A stretch of DNA of 64,000 nucleotides, taken from contig NZ_BTFW01000001.1 of assembly GCF_033242265.1 (NCBI RefSeq), positions 2,221,001 to 2,285,000 of the forward strand, in the 5' to 3' direction. Numbering within the stretch: the first letter of the stretch is position 1; the number at the start of each line of letters is the position of its first letter. The stretch is from Novosphingobium sp. IK01. Its GTDB lineage: Bacteria > Pseudomonadota > Alphaproteobacteria > Sphingomonadales > Sphingomonadaceae. Position numbers and translations under genes: made by a program. Below, one piece after another: positions 54,707 to 63,999 of this stretch. The notes beneath the pieces are model-generated. The model did no database searches, was not told the DNA's origin, and saw only the letters and a program-made list of their open reading frames with translations.

Positions 54707-56053
54707 TCAGTCCTGCGGAAAGGCGATCTCGACCAGCAGCCCCTCGGGCGCGAAACGGCGGGTGATCGTGCCGCCCAACTGGCGCTCCGAACTGCGGATC
54801 AGGGCCGAGCCAAAGCCCTCGCGCGCGGGCTGGCCGCCTTCGGGCAGGTCCAGCGGCTGGGCCGCGCGTTCCTGCCAGACAAGACGGACGCAGCGCCCCC
54901 CGTCCTCCACCACGCTCCAGCGCACGGTGAGCAGCCCGTCCGGCCCCGCCCAGGCGCCATACTTGACCGCATTGGTCACCAGTTCATGGAGCACCAGCCC
55001 CAGCGGCACGGCATGGCGCCCCGGAACCACCAGCGAGCCGCCTTCCAGCTCGCACCGCTCGCTCTGCGAACGATAGGGCGCGAGGGTCTTGTCGACGAGA
55101 TCGGCAATGTCGACTTCCTCGTCCCCGTCGCCGCCCGGCCCTCCCTGCGTCACGTCGTGCGCGGTCACCAGCGCGTGGATGCGCCGCGAAATCCGCTCGA
55201 CCGCCGGGGCCGCCGCGGCATCACCCCGTGCCGACATCTTCACGATCGCCAGAATCACCGCGAACAGGTTCTTGACCCGGTGGTTGAGTTCGCGCGCGAG
55301 CAGGTCGGCGCGGTCGCGCGCCTGCGCGATCAGCGCCGCATTGGCCGCCGCCGCTTCGGCATGGGCCGCGCGGATCACCTGCCAGAGCCCGAGGATCAGC
55401 GCGATCACGATGATCACGAACAGCAGCCCGAGCGAGGGCATGACCCGCGCTTCCGCGCTCGCCGCACTCTGGCTGGCCGCATCGAGCCGCGCCCGCTCGG
55501 TCCGCTCGAAACGCCCGACCGCCTGTCGCAGCGCTTCCATCGCCAGCTGCCCTTCGTCGGACAGCGTGCGCACGCGCGCCTCGACCAGTTCGCCCCGCCG
55601 CACGAGTTCGACCGTCCCGGCCATCTCGGCCCACTTGGCATCGCCCAGCCGCTCGATCTCGTCGACCTGCGCGGCCTGCCGGGCATCGCTTGCGCCCGCC
55701 AACCGCTGCCGCAGGGCGTGCATCTCGGCCTTGTAGGCGGCATGGCCATCGCGATACGGGGCCAGATAGCGGGGGTCATAGGTGATGTAATAGCCGCGCT
55801 GGCCGGTCTCACCATTGAGCGTGGCGGCCACGATCCCGTCGAGCGCGGCCAGCACCGCGCTGGTGCGCGTGGCCTGCTCGCGCTGGACGCGCTCGGCATC
55901 GACAGTGGTGAAGATCAGCGCAAACGTGCCCAGCAGCGCAAGCGCCAGAACCGCAAAGAGCGCCATTGTGAGCCAACCGGGCGCCGCGCGCCATATGCGC
56001 CCTACTTTGCGCTCCGTTGTGCGCCCTGCCGGAACTGTGTCGTGGGCAACCAT
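54707..56053 (-). CDS. CHASE3-HWE sensor histidine kinase
   Basis: The 448-residue membrane kinase has TM1 (LTMALFAVLALALLGTFALIF), a periplasmic CHASE3 domain (about residues 50-190; NGETGQRGYYITYDPRYLAPY), and TM2 (LGLLFVIIVIALILGLW). The HWE/HisKA_2 domain has phospho-His in ELNHRVKNLFAVI, the N-box HELVTNAVKYGA and the WxE motif WQE. HWE kinases often feed general-stress phosphorelays; no anti-sigma partner is nearby. It is divergent from rpmH. Confidence 0.9.
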   Translation of the reverse strand: MVAHDTVPAGRTTERKVGRIWRAAPGWLTMALFAVLALALLGTFALIFTTVDAERVQREQATRTSAVLAALDGIVAATLNGETGQRGYYITYDPRYLAPYRDGHAAYKAEMHALRQRLAGASDARQAAQVDEIERLGDAKWAEMAGTVELVRRGELVEARVRTLSDEGQLAMEALRQAVGRFERTERARLDAASQSAASAEARVMPSLGLLFVIIVIALILGLWQVIRAAHAEAAAANAALIAQARDRADLLARELNHRVKNLFAVILAIVKMSARGDAAAAPAVERISRRIHALVTAHDVTQGGPGGDGDEEVDIADLVDKTLAPYRSQSERCELEGGSLVVPGRHAVPLGLVLHELVTNAVKYGAWAGPDGLLTVRWSVVEDGGRCVRLVWQERAAQPLDLPEGGQPAREGFGSALIRSSERQLGGTITRRFAPEGLLVEIAFPQD

Positions 56054-56180
56054 GGTGCGTGACTAGACAATTGCGGCCCCATCGGCAAGAACACGCGCCT
56101 TGACGAATGCGCCACCCGCAGGCCCCGCCCGCGCAGGCCCCTCCACGCAGGCCCCTCCACGCAGACTTGCGCGCAAAAGC

Positions 56181-56209
56181 TTGACGAACCCGCCCGTCTC
56201 GCCTATCGG
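56181..56209 (+). promoter_or_regulatory. Candidate rpmH operon promoter
   Basis: TTGACG (56181-56186), a 17-nt spacer and TATCGG (56204-56209) lie about 80 bp before rpmH. The -10 matches the candidate promoter of the Mn riboswitch. Confidence 0.5.
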
Positions 56210-56290
56210 CCACGCCCTGATTTGGGCTCGGCGTCGCTTGCGGCGGCGCGCCATCGTTCCGATTCGCCAGACAAGAAGAAGAGCTGAACC

Positions 56291-56425
56291 ATGAAGCGCA
56301 CTTTCCAGCCCAGCCGCCTCGTGCGTGCCCGCCGTCACGGCTTCCGCGCCCGCACCGCCACCGTCGGTGGTCGCAAGGTGCTGCGCGCCCGCCGCGCCCG
56401 CGGCCGCAAGAACCTCTCGGCCTGA
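56291..56425 (+). CDS. rpmH: 50S ribosomal protein L34
   Basis: The 44-residue very basic protein begins [20 protein letters not shown] and ends [11 protein letters not shown], the full L34 signature. It heads the conserved rpmH-rnpA-yidD-yidC-engB order. No dnaA gene or DnaA boxes are visible beside it. Confidence 0.99.
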   Translation: MKRTFQPSRLVRARRHGFRARTATVGGRKVLRARRARGRKNLSA

Positions 56426-56446
56426 TCGTTTATCTGGCCGGACGTC

Positions 56447-56905
56447 ATGTCGGATGAGGCCGGGGCCCTTGCGGCCCCCCAGCCCGCTCGGCGCAGCGCC
56501 CGGCTGATCACGATCGCCAGGCGTGCGGATTTTCTCGCCGCCAACCGCGGAATCCGGGTCGCAAGGCCCGGATTCGTGCTTTTGGTGAACCCCTTGGCGC
56601 GCGCCGATGGCTCGCAGCGATTCGGGGTGACGGTCACCAAGAAAATCGGCAATGCCGTGGTGCGCAACCGCATGAAGCGGCGCTTTCGCGCGCTGCTGCG
56701 CGAAATGCTGCCCACACAGGGCATCGCCGGGGCCGACCATGTGCTGATCGGCCGTGAAAACGGCGTCGAGCGCGACTTTTCGCTGCTCCGTGGCGAACTG
56801 GCCCAGGCTCTCGCCCGCGCCGCCGCGGGCAAGGGCGATCCGCCCCGCAAGCCGAACGGGAAACGCCCGCCCAAGCGCGCGCCGCACCCCAAGGGCGGGC
56901 GATAA
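56447..56905 (+). CDS. rnpA: Ribonuclease P protein component
   Basis: The 152-residue protein assists RNase P RNA in tRNA 5' maturation. It contains ARRADFLAANRG and the RNR motif (GNAVVRNRMKRRFRALLRE). N-terminal and basic C-terminal extensions (KGDPPRKPNGKRPPKRAP) make it longer than the usual 110-120 residues. Confidence 0.96.
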   Translation: MSDEAGALAAPQPARRSARLITIARRADFLAANRGIRVARPGFVLLVNPLARADGSQRFGVTVTKKIGNAVVRNRMKRRFRALLREMLPTQGIAGADHVLIGRENGVERDFSLLRGELAQALARAAAGKGDPPRKPNGKRPPKRAPHPKGGR

Positions 56906-56914
56906 CCGCGCATT

Positions 56915-57124
56915 ATGAAGCGCCTGCTCATCCTCGTCGCCCGGTTCTGGCAGCTCGGTCCTTCGCGGATGATGCCGCCATCCTGCCGCTTTGCCCCCTC
57001 GTGTTCGCAATACGCAATCGAGGCTCTCGAAAAGCACGGTGCGATTAAGGGTAGCTGGTTGGCGGCCTTGCGGCTATTGCGCTGCCATCCTTGGGGCGGC
57101 AGCGGCTACGATCCGGTGCCATAG
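56915..57124 (+). CDS. yidD: Membrane protein insertion efficiency factor YidD
   Basis: The 69-residue protein has the conserved core [25 protein letters not shown] and [17 protein letters not shown]. It sits between rnpA and yidC, its invariant place, and is thought to help YidC-dependent insertion. Confidence 0.96.
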   Translation: MKRLLILVARFWQLGPSRMMPPSCRFAPSCSQYAIEALEKHGAIKGSWLAALRLLRCHPWGGSGYDPVP

Positions 57125-57180
57125 GCCGGTTTCCGGCCAGCCCTTTCCCAGACATTCCTGAAAACGATACGCGAGGCACA

Positions 57181-58968
57181 GTGGAGAAACAGCGCAACCT
57201 GATCCTGGCGGTGGCCCTGATGGGCTTGCTGCTGATCGGCTGGGATTACGGCATCGCCTATTTCTATCCGCACCCCAAGAACGCGCCGGTCGCTGCCGCG
57301 AGCGCACCGGCGGCCGTCCCGGCCAGCAGCGGCCCGCCCGCCAAGCCGACCCGCGAGGGCGGCCTTGTCGCGCCCGATGACATTGCGCTCGAACAGCGCG
57401 ATCTGGCGCAGGCGCTGGGCGCGGGCAACCGCGTGGCGATCGACGCGCCGGGCCTCAAGGGCTCGATCAATCTGGTCGGCGGCGTGGTCGACGACCTGAC
57501 GCTGGCCCGTCACCGCGAAACCATCGCCAAGAACAGCGCGCCCGTGCGCCTGTTCTCGCCCGCAGGCACCCCGGCGCAGCACTTTGCGCAAGTGGGCTGG
57601 CTCGGCCAGAACGGCGTCGTTGCCCCCAACGGGCAGACCCTGTTCACCGCCGATGGCACGAAGCTGACGCCCGCCACCCCGGTCACCCTCAAGTGGACCA
57701 ACCCTTCGGGCCAGACGTTCGCCCTGCGCTACGCGATCGACGACAACTACATGCTGACCGTGACGCAGAGCGTGAGCAACGCCGCGCCCGGCGCTGTCTC
57801 GGTCGCCCCGTTCGCGCGCATCAACCGCACCGACAAGACGATGAGCCAGGACACCTGGCAGGTCCACTCGGGCCCCATCGGCGCCTTCGACGGTTCGGTG
57901 AACTTCTCGAACAACTACACCGATGTCGCCAAGACCGGCACGATCAGCCCGGCTGGCCAGGCCAACTGGCTGGGCTTTACCGATATCTACTGGCTCTCCG
58001 CGCTGATCCCGGCTGATGGCTCCAAGCCCACGTCCGATTTCCGCTCGCTGGGCAACAACCTCTTTGCCGCCGACCTGATCTGGCCCGCCACCGCCGTGGC
58101 CCCCGGCCAGACGCAGAGCCAGACCGTGCGCCTGTTCGCCGGTGCCAAGGAAAACAACGTCCTTGAAGCCTACGAACAGCAGGGCGTGACGCACCTGTCG
58201 CTCTCGATCGACTGGGGCTGGTTCCGCTGGTTCGAAAAGCCGATCTTCTGGCTGCTCGATTCGCTGTTCAAGGCGGTCAAGAACTTCGGCCTGGCAATCA
58301 TCCTGCTGACCCTGCTGGTGCGCGGCATCATGTTCCCGGTCGCCCAGCGCCAGTTCGCCTCGATGGCGGCCATGCGCGCGCTCCAGCCCAAGATGAAGGC
58401 CATCCAGGAGCGCCACAAGGACGACAAGGCGCTCCAGCAGCAGGAGATCATGAAGCTCTACAAGGAAGAGCGCGTGAACCCGCTGGCCGGGTGCCTGCCG
58501 ATCTTCCTCCAGATCCCGGTGTTCTTCGCGCTCTACAAGGTGCTGGTGCTCACCATCGAGATGCGTCACCAGCCCTTCGTGCTGTGGATCAGGGACTTGT
58601 CCGCGCCCGATCCGCTCCACGTGCTCAACCTGTTCGGCCTGCTGCCCTTCACGCCCCCCAGCTTCCTGGGCATCGGTGTGCTGGCGATCATCCTGGGCGT
58701 GACGATGTGGGCCCAGTTCAAGCTGCAACCCAGCGCGATGGACCCGGCACAGCAGCAGGTCATGGGCCTGATGCCGTGGATGATGATGTTCGTCATGGCG
58801 CCGTTCGCCTCGGGCCTGCTGATCTACTGGATCACCTCGAACCTGCTGACGATCGCGCAGCAGCGCTATCTCTACAGCCGCCACCCGCAGCTCAAGGCGC
58901 AGGCGACGAAGGACCAGCCGACCCCCGCCGCGCGCACCACCATCACCGCAAAGCCGAAGAAGAAGTGA
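57181..58968 (+). CDS. yidC: Membrane protein insertase YidC
   Basis: The 595-residue insertase starts at GTG 57181 (VEKQRNLILAVALMGLLLIGWDY). A large periplasmic beta-domain is followed by the five-TM core (MFPVAQRQFASMAAMRALQPKMKAIQERH, VNPLAGCLPIFLQIPVFFALYKVL). It ends in basic KPKKK. It inserts membrane proteins with or without Sec. The stop overlaps the engB GTG start. Confidence 0.98.
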   Translation: MEKQRNLILAVALMGLLLIGWDYGIAYFYPHPKNAPVAAASAPAAVPASSGPPAKPTREGGLVAPDDIALEQRDLAQALGAGNRVAIDAPGLKGSINLVGGVVDDLTLARHRETIAKNSAPVRLFSPAGTPAQHFAQVGWLGQNGVVAPNGQTLFTADGTKLTPATPVTLKWTNPSGQTFALRYAIDDNYMLTVTQSVSNAAPGAVSVAPFARINRTDKTMSQDTWQVHSGPIGAFDGSVNFSNNYTDVAKTGTISPAGQANWLGFTDIYWLSALIPADGSKPTSDFRSLGNNLFAADLIWPATAVAPGQTQSQTVRLFAGAKENNVLEAYEQQGVTHLSLSIDWGWFRWFEKPIFWLLDSLFKAVKNFGLAIILLTLLVRGIMFPVAQRQFASMAAMRALQPKMKAIQERHKDDKALQQQEIMKLYKEERVNPLAGCLPIFLQIPVFFALYKVLVLTIEMRHQPFVLWIRDLSAPDPLHVLNLFGLLPFTPPSFLGIGVLAIILGVTMWAQFKLQPSAMDPAQQQVMGLMPWMMMFVMAPFASGLLIYWITSNLLTIAQQRYLYSRHPQLKAQATKDQPTPAARTTITAKPKKK

Positions 58969-59630
58969 GCATTACCGGACCCGACGCCGAAGGCCTGCGC
59001 CTGATGGCCCTTGAAGAGCGCGCCCGCGCGCTTTTCTCGGGCCGGGTGGAGTTCCTCAAATCGGCCCCCGCGCTCAAGTTCCTGCCCGAGCCGGACTTTC
59101 CCGAGATCGCCTTTTGCGGGCGTTCCAACGTGGGTAAGTCCTCGCTGCTCAACGCGCTGACCGGGCGCAAGTCGCTCGCGCGCACCTCGGTCACGCCGGG
59201 CCGCACGCAGGAACTCAACTATTTCGAAGTGGGTGATCCCACCCTGTTCCGTCTGGTCGACATGCCCGGCTATGGCTTTGCCAAGGCCCCGCCCAAGGTC
59301 GTCGAACAGTGGCGCCGCCTCGTGCGCGACTATCTGCGCGGACGCGTCGTGCTCAAGCGCACGCTGCTGCTGGTCGACAGCCGCCACGGCATCAAGACGG
59401 TCGATGCCGAGATGATGCAGATGCTCGACGAGGCCGCCGTGGGCTATCGCGTCGTGCTGACCAAGGCCGACAAGATCAAGGCGAGCGAGCTGGCAGACGT
59501 GATCGCCGCCACCCAGGCGACCGCCCGCAAGCACATCGCCGCCCACCCCGAAGTGAGCGTGACCTCCTCGGAAAAGGGCATGGGCATCGCCGCCCTGCGC
59601 GGCGCCGTCCTCGACGACGCGGCGGTCTGA
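58965..59630 (+). CDS. engB: Ribosome biogenesis GTPase EngB (YihA/YsxC)
   Basis: The 221-residue GTPase has G1 GRSNVGKSS, G2 threonine in TPGRTQ, G3 DMPGYG, and G4 TKAD. It acts in 50S subunit assembly. GTG at 58965 overlaps the yidC stop; ATG at 59004 is a later alternative. It follows yidC as in most alphaproteobacteria. Confidence 0.97.
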   Translation: MSITGPDAEGLRLMALEERARALFSGRVEFLKSAPALKFLPEPDFPEIAFCGRSNVGKSSLLNALTGRKSLARTSVTPGRTQELNYFEVGDPTLFRLVDMPGYGFAKAPPKVVEQWRRLVRDYLRGRVVLKRTLLLVDSRHGIKTVDAEMMQMLDEAAVGYRVVLTKADKIKASELADVIAATQATARKHIAAHPEVSVTSSEKGMGIAALRGAVLDDAAV

Positions 59631-59752
59631 AACAGATCTGAAGGACCATTGGCGGCGCTGATGCCGCCAATGCGCCCCCAACTCTCGACAGCCAGCCGCC
59701 CAGCCTCTAGGCGAAAGGGCTCGCGCCCCACAGGCGCCTTCGAGAGGCCCCC

Positions 59753-60421
59753 ATGAAGCTGGTCATCGGCAACAAGAACTATTCCAGCTGGTCGCTGCGC
59801 GGATGGCTGGCCGCCCGGCAGTCGGGCCTCGCGTTCGAGGAAATCTGCGTCCCCCTCTATGGCGACGACTGGGATCTGGCCAAGCGCAGCGATGCCCAGC
59901 TCGCCCCTTCGTCGGGCAAAGTGCCGATCCTGTGGGACGGCGAGGCCGTCGTCTGGGACAGCCTCGCGATCATCGAATATCTGGCCGACAAAGTGGGCCG
60001 CGACCGGTTCTGGCCCAAGGACGATGCCGCCCGCGCGATGGCCCGTTCGATGGTCGCCGAAATGCATTCGGGCTATTTCGCCCTGCGCGAGCAGATGCCG
60101 ATGAACATCCGCCGCCGCGTGACCACCGCCACGATCAGCGAGCCCGTCCGCGCCGACATCGTGCGCATTCTCCAGCTCTGGGCCGAGGCGCGCGCCCGCT
60201 TCGGCCAGGGCGGCCCGTTCCTGTTCGGCACGTTCAGCGCCGCCGACATCATCTACGCCCCCGTCGTCTCGCGCTTCATCACGTATGGGGTGGGCGCGCC
60301 CGGCTTTGCCGTCGCCTATATGCAGGCCCTGTGGGAACACCCGTGGATGCAGGCCTGGATCGCCGCGGCCGAGGACGAGGAATGGACCATCGAACAGTTC
60401 GAGGAAGCACGACCCGAATGA
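59753..60421 (+). CDS. Glutathione S-transferase family protein
   Basis: The 222-residue protein has an N-terminal thioredoxin-like GST domain (LVIGNKNYSSWSLRGWLAARQSGLAFEE, with the Ser/Tyr active-site region and SGKVPIL, WDSLAIIEYL). A helical C-terminal domain (GTFSAADIIYAPVVSRF) follows. The substrate is unknown. Its stop overlaps the dapE start (ATGA), so the two are translationally coupled. Confidence 0.92.
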   Translation: MKLVIGNKNYSSWSLRGWLAARQSGLAFEEICVPLYGDDWDLAKRSDAQLAPSSGKVPILWDGEAVVWDSLAIIEYLADKVGRDRFWPKDDAARAMARSMVAEMHSGYFALREQMPMNIRRRVTTATISEPVRADIVRILQLWAEARARFGQGGPFLFGTFSAADIIYAPVVSRFITYGVGAPGFAVAYMQALWEHPWMQAWIAAAEDEEWTIEQFEEARPE

Positions 60422-61572
60422 CCGCCATCCCGATGCGCAGCGATCCCGTCATCCTGACCGAACGTCTGATCGACTGCCCGAGCGTGACCCCGGCCACCGG
60501 CTCGGTCTTCGACACGCTGGCCGCCATGGTCGAGCCGCTGGGCTTTGCCGTCCACCGCTTCATCGAGGGCGAGGCCCCCGATGGCCCGGTCGAGAACCTG
60601 CTGGCGATCCGACAGGGCCCGGCAGGCAGCCGCCACTTCGCCTTTGCCGGCCACCTCGATGTGGTGCCGCCGGGGCAAGGCTGGACGAGCGCGCCGTTCA
60701 GCGCCGAACGCCGTGGCGAGCTGCTCTACGGGCGCGGCGCGGTCGACATGAAGGGGGCCATTGCCGCCTTCGTGGCAGCCCTTGCCGAGATTCCGCAGGA
60801 CGCCGGCACGATCAGCCTCGTCATCACCGGCGACGAGGAAGGCCCCGCGCGCTTTGGCACCGTGGCCCTGATCGAGCGGATGCGCGCGATGGGTGCCCTT
60901 CCCGATCTGTGCCTGGTCGGCGAGCCCACCTCGGTCCACCGTCTGGGTGACATGATGAAGATCGGCCGTCGCGGCTCGGTCAACATCTGGCTCACCGTCG
61001 ATGGCGCGCAGGGCCATGTCGCCTACCCGCATCTGGCCGACAACCCGATTCCCCGCCTCGTGGCCATGCTCGGCGAACTCGATGCGCTCGTGCTCGATGA
61101 AGGGAGCGACTGGTTCCAGGCCTCGAACCTCGAAATCACCGATATCGAGGTCGGCAACCCGGCGACCAACGTGATCCCCGCGCAGGCCCGCGCGCGCCTG
61201 TCGATCCGCTTCAACGACCTCCACACCGGCCAGAGCCTGACCGACACGGTCAGCGCCATTGCCGCGCGCCACGGCGGCACGGCCCGCGCGGTGATCTCGG
61301 GCGAAAGCTTCATCACCCTGCCCGGCGCCTTCTCCACCCTGATCGCGCAGGCCGTCGAGGCCGAAACCGGGGTCAGCCCCGAACTGTCGACCACCGGCGG
61401 CACTTCGGACGCGCGCTTCCTGCGCGCATTGTGCCCGGTCGTCGAATTCGGCCTGTGCAACGCCACGATGCACAAGAAGGACGAGGCCGTCGCCATCGAC
61501 GACCTCCACACCCTCGCCCGCATCTACCGCCGCATCGCGCTCTCCGCGCTCTCCGCGCCCGAACTGGCCTGA
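60418..61572 (+). CDS. dapE: Succinyl-diaminopimelate desuccinylase
   Basis: The 384-residue M20 di-zinc enzyme of lysine and peptidoglycan DAP synthesis has GHLDVVPPG, GRGAVDMKGAIAAFVAAL, TGDEEGPA and the C-terminal zinc ligand region LCNATMHKKDE. It hydrolyses N-succinyl-LL-DAP. It is coupled to the GST gene by a 4-nt overlap. Confidence 0.97.
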   Translation: MTAIPMRSDPVILTERLIDCPSVTPATGSVFDTLAAMVEPLGFAVHRFIEGEAPDGPVENLLAIRQGPAGSRHFAFAGHLDVVPPGQGWTSAPFSAERRGELLYGRGAVDMKGAIAAFVAALAEIPQDAGTISLVITGDEEGPARFGTVALIERMRAMGALPDLCLVGEPTSVHRLGDMMKIGRRGSVNIWLTVDGAQGHVAYPHLADNPIPRLVAMLGELDALVLDEGSDWFQASNLEITDIEVGNPATNVIPAQARARLSIRFNDLHTGQSLTDTVSAIAARHGGTARAVISGESFITLPGAFSTLIAQAVEAETGVSPELSTTGGTSDARFLRALCPVVEFGLCNATMHKKDEAVAIDDLHTLARIYRRIALSALSAPELA

Positions 61573-61884
61573 ACGCGGGCGCAAGCCTGTCTCGTCCCTG
61601 ACAGGCCCGCTCAGGCGCCGTTCAGGCAGGGGACGCCATAGAGGAGTGGTCTCGCGGACGGGAAAACCCCATGGTCACGCCCCCTCCTCTCCGCGAGACC
61701 TCTTACGCCGGGTGCCCGGCTGTTCGAGAAGGTTCTTTTTTGGTGTCGGCTGGATCCCCCCCTCCCCCAGCACGATCCCCCTGCCTTCTCCGTCAGCCGG
61801 GCACCGGTTTTCCCACCGGACACGACAGCAGCACCGCTTTAGGGCCAAAACCGCCGCACACGGGGTTTCCGCCCCGGCCCATCC
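61573..61884. other. Intergenic region with inverted repeat
   Basis: In this 312-bp gap a perfect 10-bp inverted repeat GGTCTCGCGG (61648-61657) with CCGCGAGACC (61691-61700) is visible, extended imperfectly outward. No tRNA, ORF or promoter is convincing. Confidence 0.45.
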
Positions 61885-62925
61885 ATGGCAAGGCATAGGC
61901 CCATGCGCCGCCTTGCCCTTGCTTTGCTCGTCTTGGCCGTGGTGCCGGTTTTCTATTGCCGCCAGCCGTTTCCGCCGCCCTCGCACGACCGGCGCGTCAC
62001 CTATCACGATCTCCTGCCCGGCCTGATCCGCGACGGCTTCGATACCCGTCTGGGGGCGCTCGATCTGGTCGGGGCCTGGCAATTGACCAGCCCGGCCGAG
62101 GAAATCGGGAATTTTTCAGGGCTGGCGCAATGGGGCACCACCAAAGGCCCCGGACGCATGGGCCGCGATCTGGTGGCGGTAAGCGACCGCAACGCGGTGA
62201 TGGTGTTCTCGCGCCCCGACCAGCCGGGCTCGGCGGCGGCCCCTTGGCATACATGGCTTCACGAATCGATTCACCCGGCCACCCCGGCCCTGATCAGCAT
62301 GATCGACACCGACAGCGAATCGATTTCGGTCGAGCCGGGCAGCGGCGCCATGCTGATCGGCTATGAGGGCGCCCCGCGCTTCCACCTGTTCAGCGCCGAC
62401 ATGCGCCACGACCGGCCCATTGCCGCGCCCGTGCTCAAGGAATGGCCCGAGAACAAGGGGCCCGAGTCGCTCCGCCATCTGGCCGACGGGCGCACCGTGG
62501 CCATCGGCGAGGTCTATTCCGGGTGGTTCTCGCGTCGTCGCCACCCCGGCTTCATCTGGCCCGGCCTGCCCCGCGACAACGAGGCCCCCGCCCGCTTCGA
62601 ACTGGTCATGCCCGAAGGCTATCGCCCGGTCGAACTGGCACAGATGCCCGACGGGCGCCTGCTGATCCTGGGGCGCAAGTTCACGCTCGACGGATTCCGC
62701 ACGGTGGTGACGATGGTGGACGATCCGAGGGCGATTCGCAGCGGCGCCAGCGTGGTGGCCCGGCCCATTGCCTGGCTCACCGATTCGCGCCTGCGCGACA
62801 ATTACGAGGGCATGGTCGCCACGGCCGAACCCGACGGGGGCACGGCGGTCTGGCTGATTTCCGACAACAACCAGATGGCCTGGCTGCAACGCACGCTGCT
62901 GCTCAAGCTGCGATTCGAACGCTGA
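61885..62925 (+). CDS. Secreted phytase-like (esterase-like) beta-propeller protein
   Basis: The 346-residue protein has an N-terminal signal segment (LALALLVLAVVPVFY). A domain resembling the esterase-like activity of phytase family (PF13449 type) follows: NFSGLAQWG, DLVAVSDRNAVMVF, DTDSESISVEPGSGAMLIGYEGAPRFHLF, LPDGRLLILGR and NYEGMVATAEPDGGTAVWLISDNN. Family members are mostly uncharacterised. ATG at 61885 or 61903 could start it; the latter gives a cleaner signal. Confidence 0.82.
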   Translation: MARHRPMRRLALALLVLAVVPVFYCRQPFPPPSHDRRVTYHDLLPGLIRDGFDTRLGALDLVGAWQLTSPAEEIGNFSGLAQWGTTKGPGRMGRDLVAVSDRNAVMVFSRPDQPGSAAAPWHTWLHESIHPATPALISMIDTDSESISVEPGSGAMLIGYEGAPRFHLFSADMRHDRPIAAPVLKEWPENKGPESLRHLADGRTVAIGEVYSGWFSRRRHPGFIWPGLPRDNEAPARFELVMPEGYRPVELAQMPDGRLLILGRKFTLDGFRTVVTMVDDPRAIRSGASVVARPIAWLTDSRLRDNYEGMVATAEPDGGTAVWLISDNNQMAWLQRTLLLKLRFER

Positions 62926-62957
62926 AAGGCGGCTTCGACGCGGAAAGCAGACACGCG

Positions 62958-62989
62958 AAAAGGGCCGGAGAATGAACTCCGGCCCCTTC
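62958..62989 (-). terminator. Terminator of rpmB
   Basis: GGGCCGGAG (62962-62970) pairs with CTCCGGCCC (62977-62985). On the minus strand TTTT follows. It lies 23 bp past the rpmB stop. Confidence 0.85.
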
Positions 62990-63011
62990 AGGCGTCAGCA
63001 GCGCAGCCCGA

Positions 63012-63302
63012 TCAGGCGGCGGCGGCGACAGCCTTGGCCAGCTCGCGCTTCACCTTGAGGGCGCGCGGGCTGAGCTTCGCATTGTCCTGCTTGAGCAGCC
63101 AGTTGTCGAGGCCACCGTTGTGTTCCACCGAACGCAGACCATGCGTCGACACGCGGAACTTGAAGCTGCGGTCGAGCTTTTCCGACAGCAGCGTGACGTT
63201 CTGGAGGTTGGGGAGGAACACGCGCTTGGTCTTGTTGTTGGCGTGGCTCACGTTGTGACCGATCTGGCGGCCCTTACCGGTCAGTTCGCAAATGCGCGAC
63301 AT
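63012..63302 (-). CDS. rpmB: 50S ribosomal protein L28
   Basis: The 96-residue protein has the L28 N-terminus [27 protein letters not shown] and FLPNLQ. ATG at 63302 is clear. It is monocistronic between its own promoter and terminator. Confidence 0.98.
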   Translation of the reverse strand: MSRICELTGKGRQIGHNVSHANNKTKRVFLPNLQNVTLLSEKLDRSFKFRVSTHGLRSVEHNGGLDNWLLKQDNAKLSPRALKVKRELAKAVAAAA

Positions 63303-63349
63303 GGCTAAAAACTCGCTTCGTGTTCTGATGATCTTTCGAGAAGCTCGGG

Positions 63350-63377
63350 CCTTTAGCCATCCTGACCGCGAAGTCAA
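63350..63377 (-). promoter_or_regulatory. Candidate rpmB promoter
   Basis: On the minus strand TTGACT (63372-63377), 16 nt, and TAAAGG (63350-63355) lie about 50 bp before the start. Confidence 0.45.
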
Positions 63378-63435
63378 GGATTCGTGTTGGGGGATTGCTT
63401 GTGAGCGTGCGATTGTGTGCTAGGCGAGAGGGGCA

Positions 63436-63891
63436 ATGACCCGCTGGCCCCTGCCCGAACCGATGAAACTGGCGCTCGAACAGGCGCAGGAGGCCGCGCG
63501 ACAGGGCGAAGTGCCGATCGGCGCGGTCGTCGTCCACCGCGGCGCGGTGATCGCCGCAGCCCACAACCGCCCCCGCGCCCTGACCGATCCGACCGCCCAC
63601 GCCGAAATCCTGGCGATTCGCGCCGCCGCCGCCCGGCTGGGGCAGGAGCGACTCGAAGAATGCGACTTGTGGGTCACCCTCGAACCCTGCCCGATGTGCG
63701 CGGGCGCGATCACCCACGCCCGCATCGCCCGCGTCTATTATGCCGCGCCAGACCCCAAGGGCGGCGCGGTGGAGCATGGCGCGCGGCTGTTCGACCAGCC
63801 AACCTGCCTGCACCGGCCCGAAGTCTATGGCGGGCTGGGCGAGGCAGAGGCGGCGGCGCTGCTGCGCGGATTCTTTCGGGCGCGGCGCTGA
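63436..63891 (+). CDS. tadA: tRNA adenosine(34) deaminase
   Basis: The 151-residue zinc deaminase has HAEIL (zinc ligand and catalytic Glu) and PCPMCAGAI. It converts A34 of tRNA-Arg to inosine. It is divergent from rpmB. The length is typical of bacterial TadA. Confidence 0.95.
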   Translation: MTRWPLPEPMKLALEQAQEAARQGEVPIGAVVVHRGAVIAAAHNRPRALTDPTAHAEILAIRAAAARLGQERLEECDLWVTLEPCPMCAGAITHARIARVYYAAPDPKGGAVEHGARLFDQPTCLHRPEVYGGLGEAEAAALLRGFFRARR

Positions 63892-63896
63892 GATTT

Positions 63897-63999
63897 CCCC
63901 TCCACCAGCCTGCGGCTGGTCCCCCTCCCCGCAAGCGGGGAGGACCAGATCCTCCCCGCTTGCGGGGAGGGGGACCGCGCGGAACGCGTGGTGGAGGGG
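63897..63999. repeat. Large palindromic intergenic repeat
   Basis: Outer arms CCCCTCCACCA (63897-63907) and TGGTGGAGGGG (63989-63999) enclose further inverted copies of the block GGTCCCCCTCCCCGCAAGCG and its complement. The element looks like two head-to-head copies of a dispersed repeat and continues to the window end. Confidence 0.8.

Noticed and set aside
56054..56290. Replication origin near rpmH
   Set aside because: No DnaA-box cluster, AT-rich unwinding element or dnaA gene is visible.
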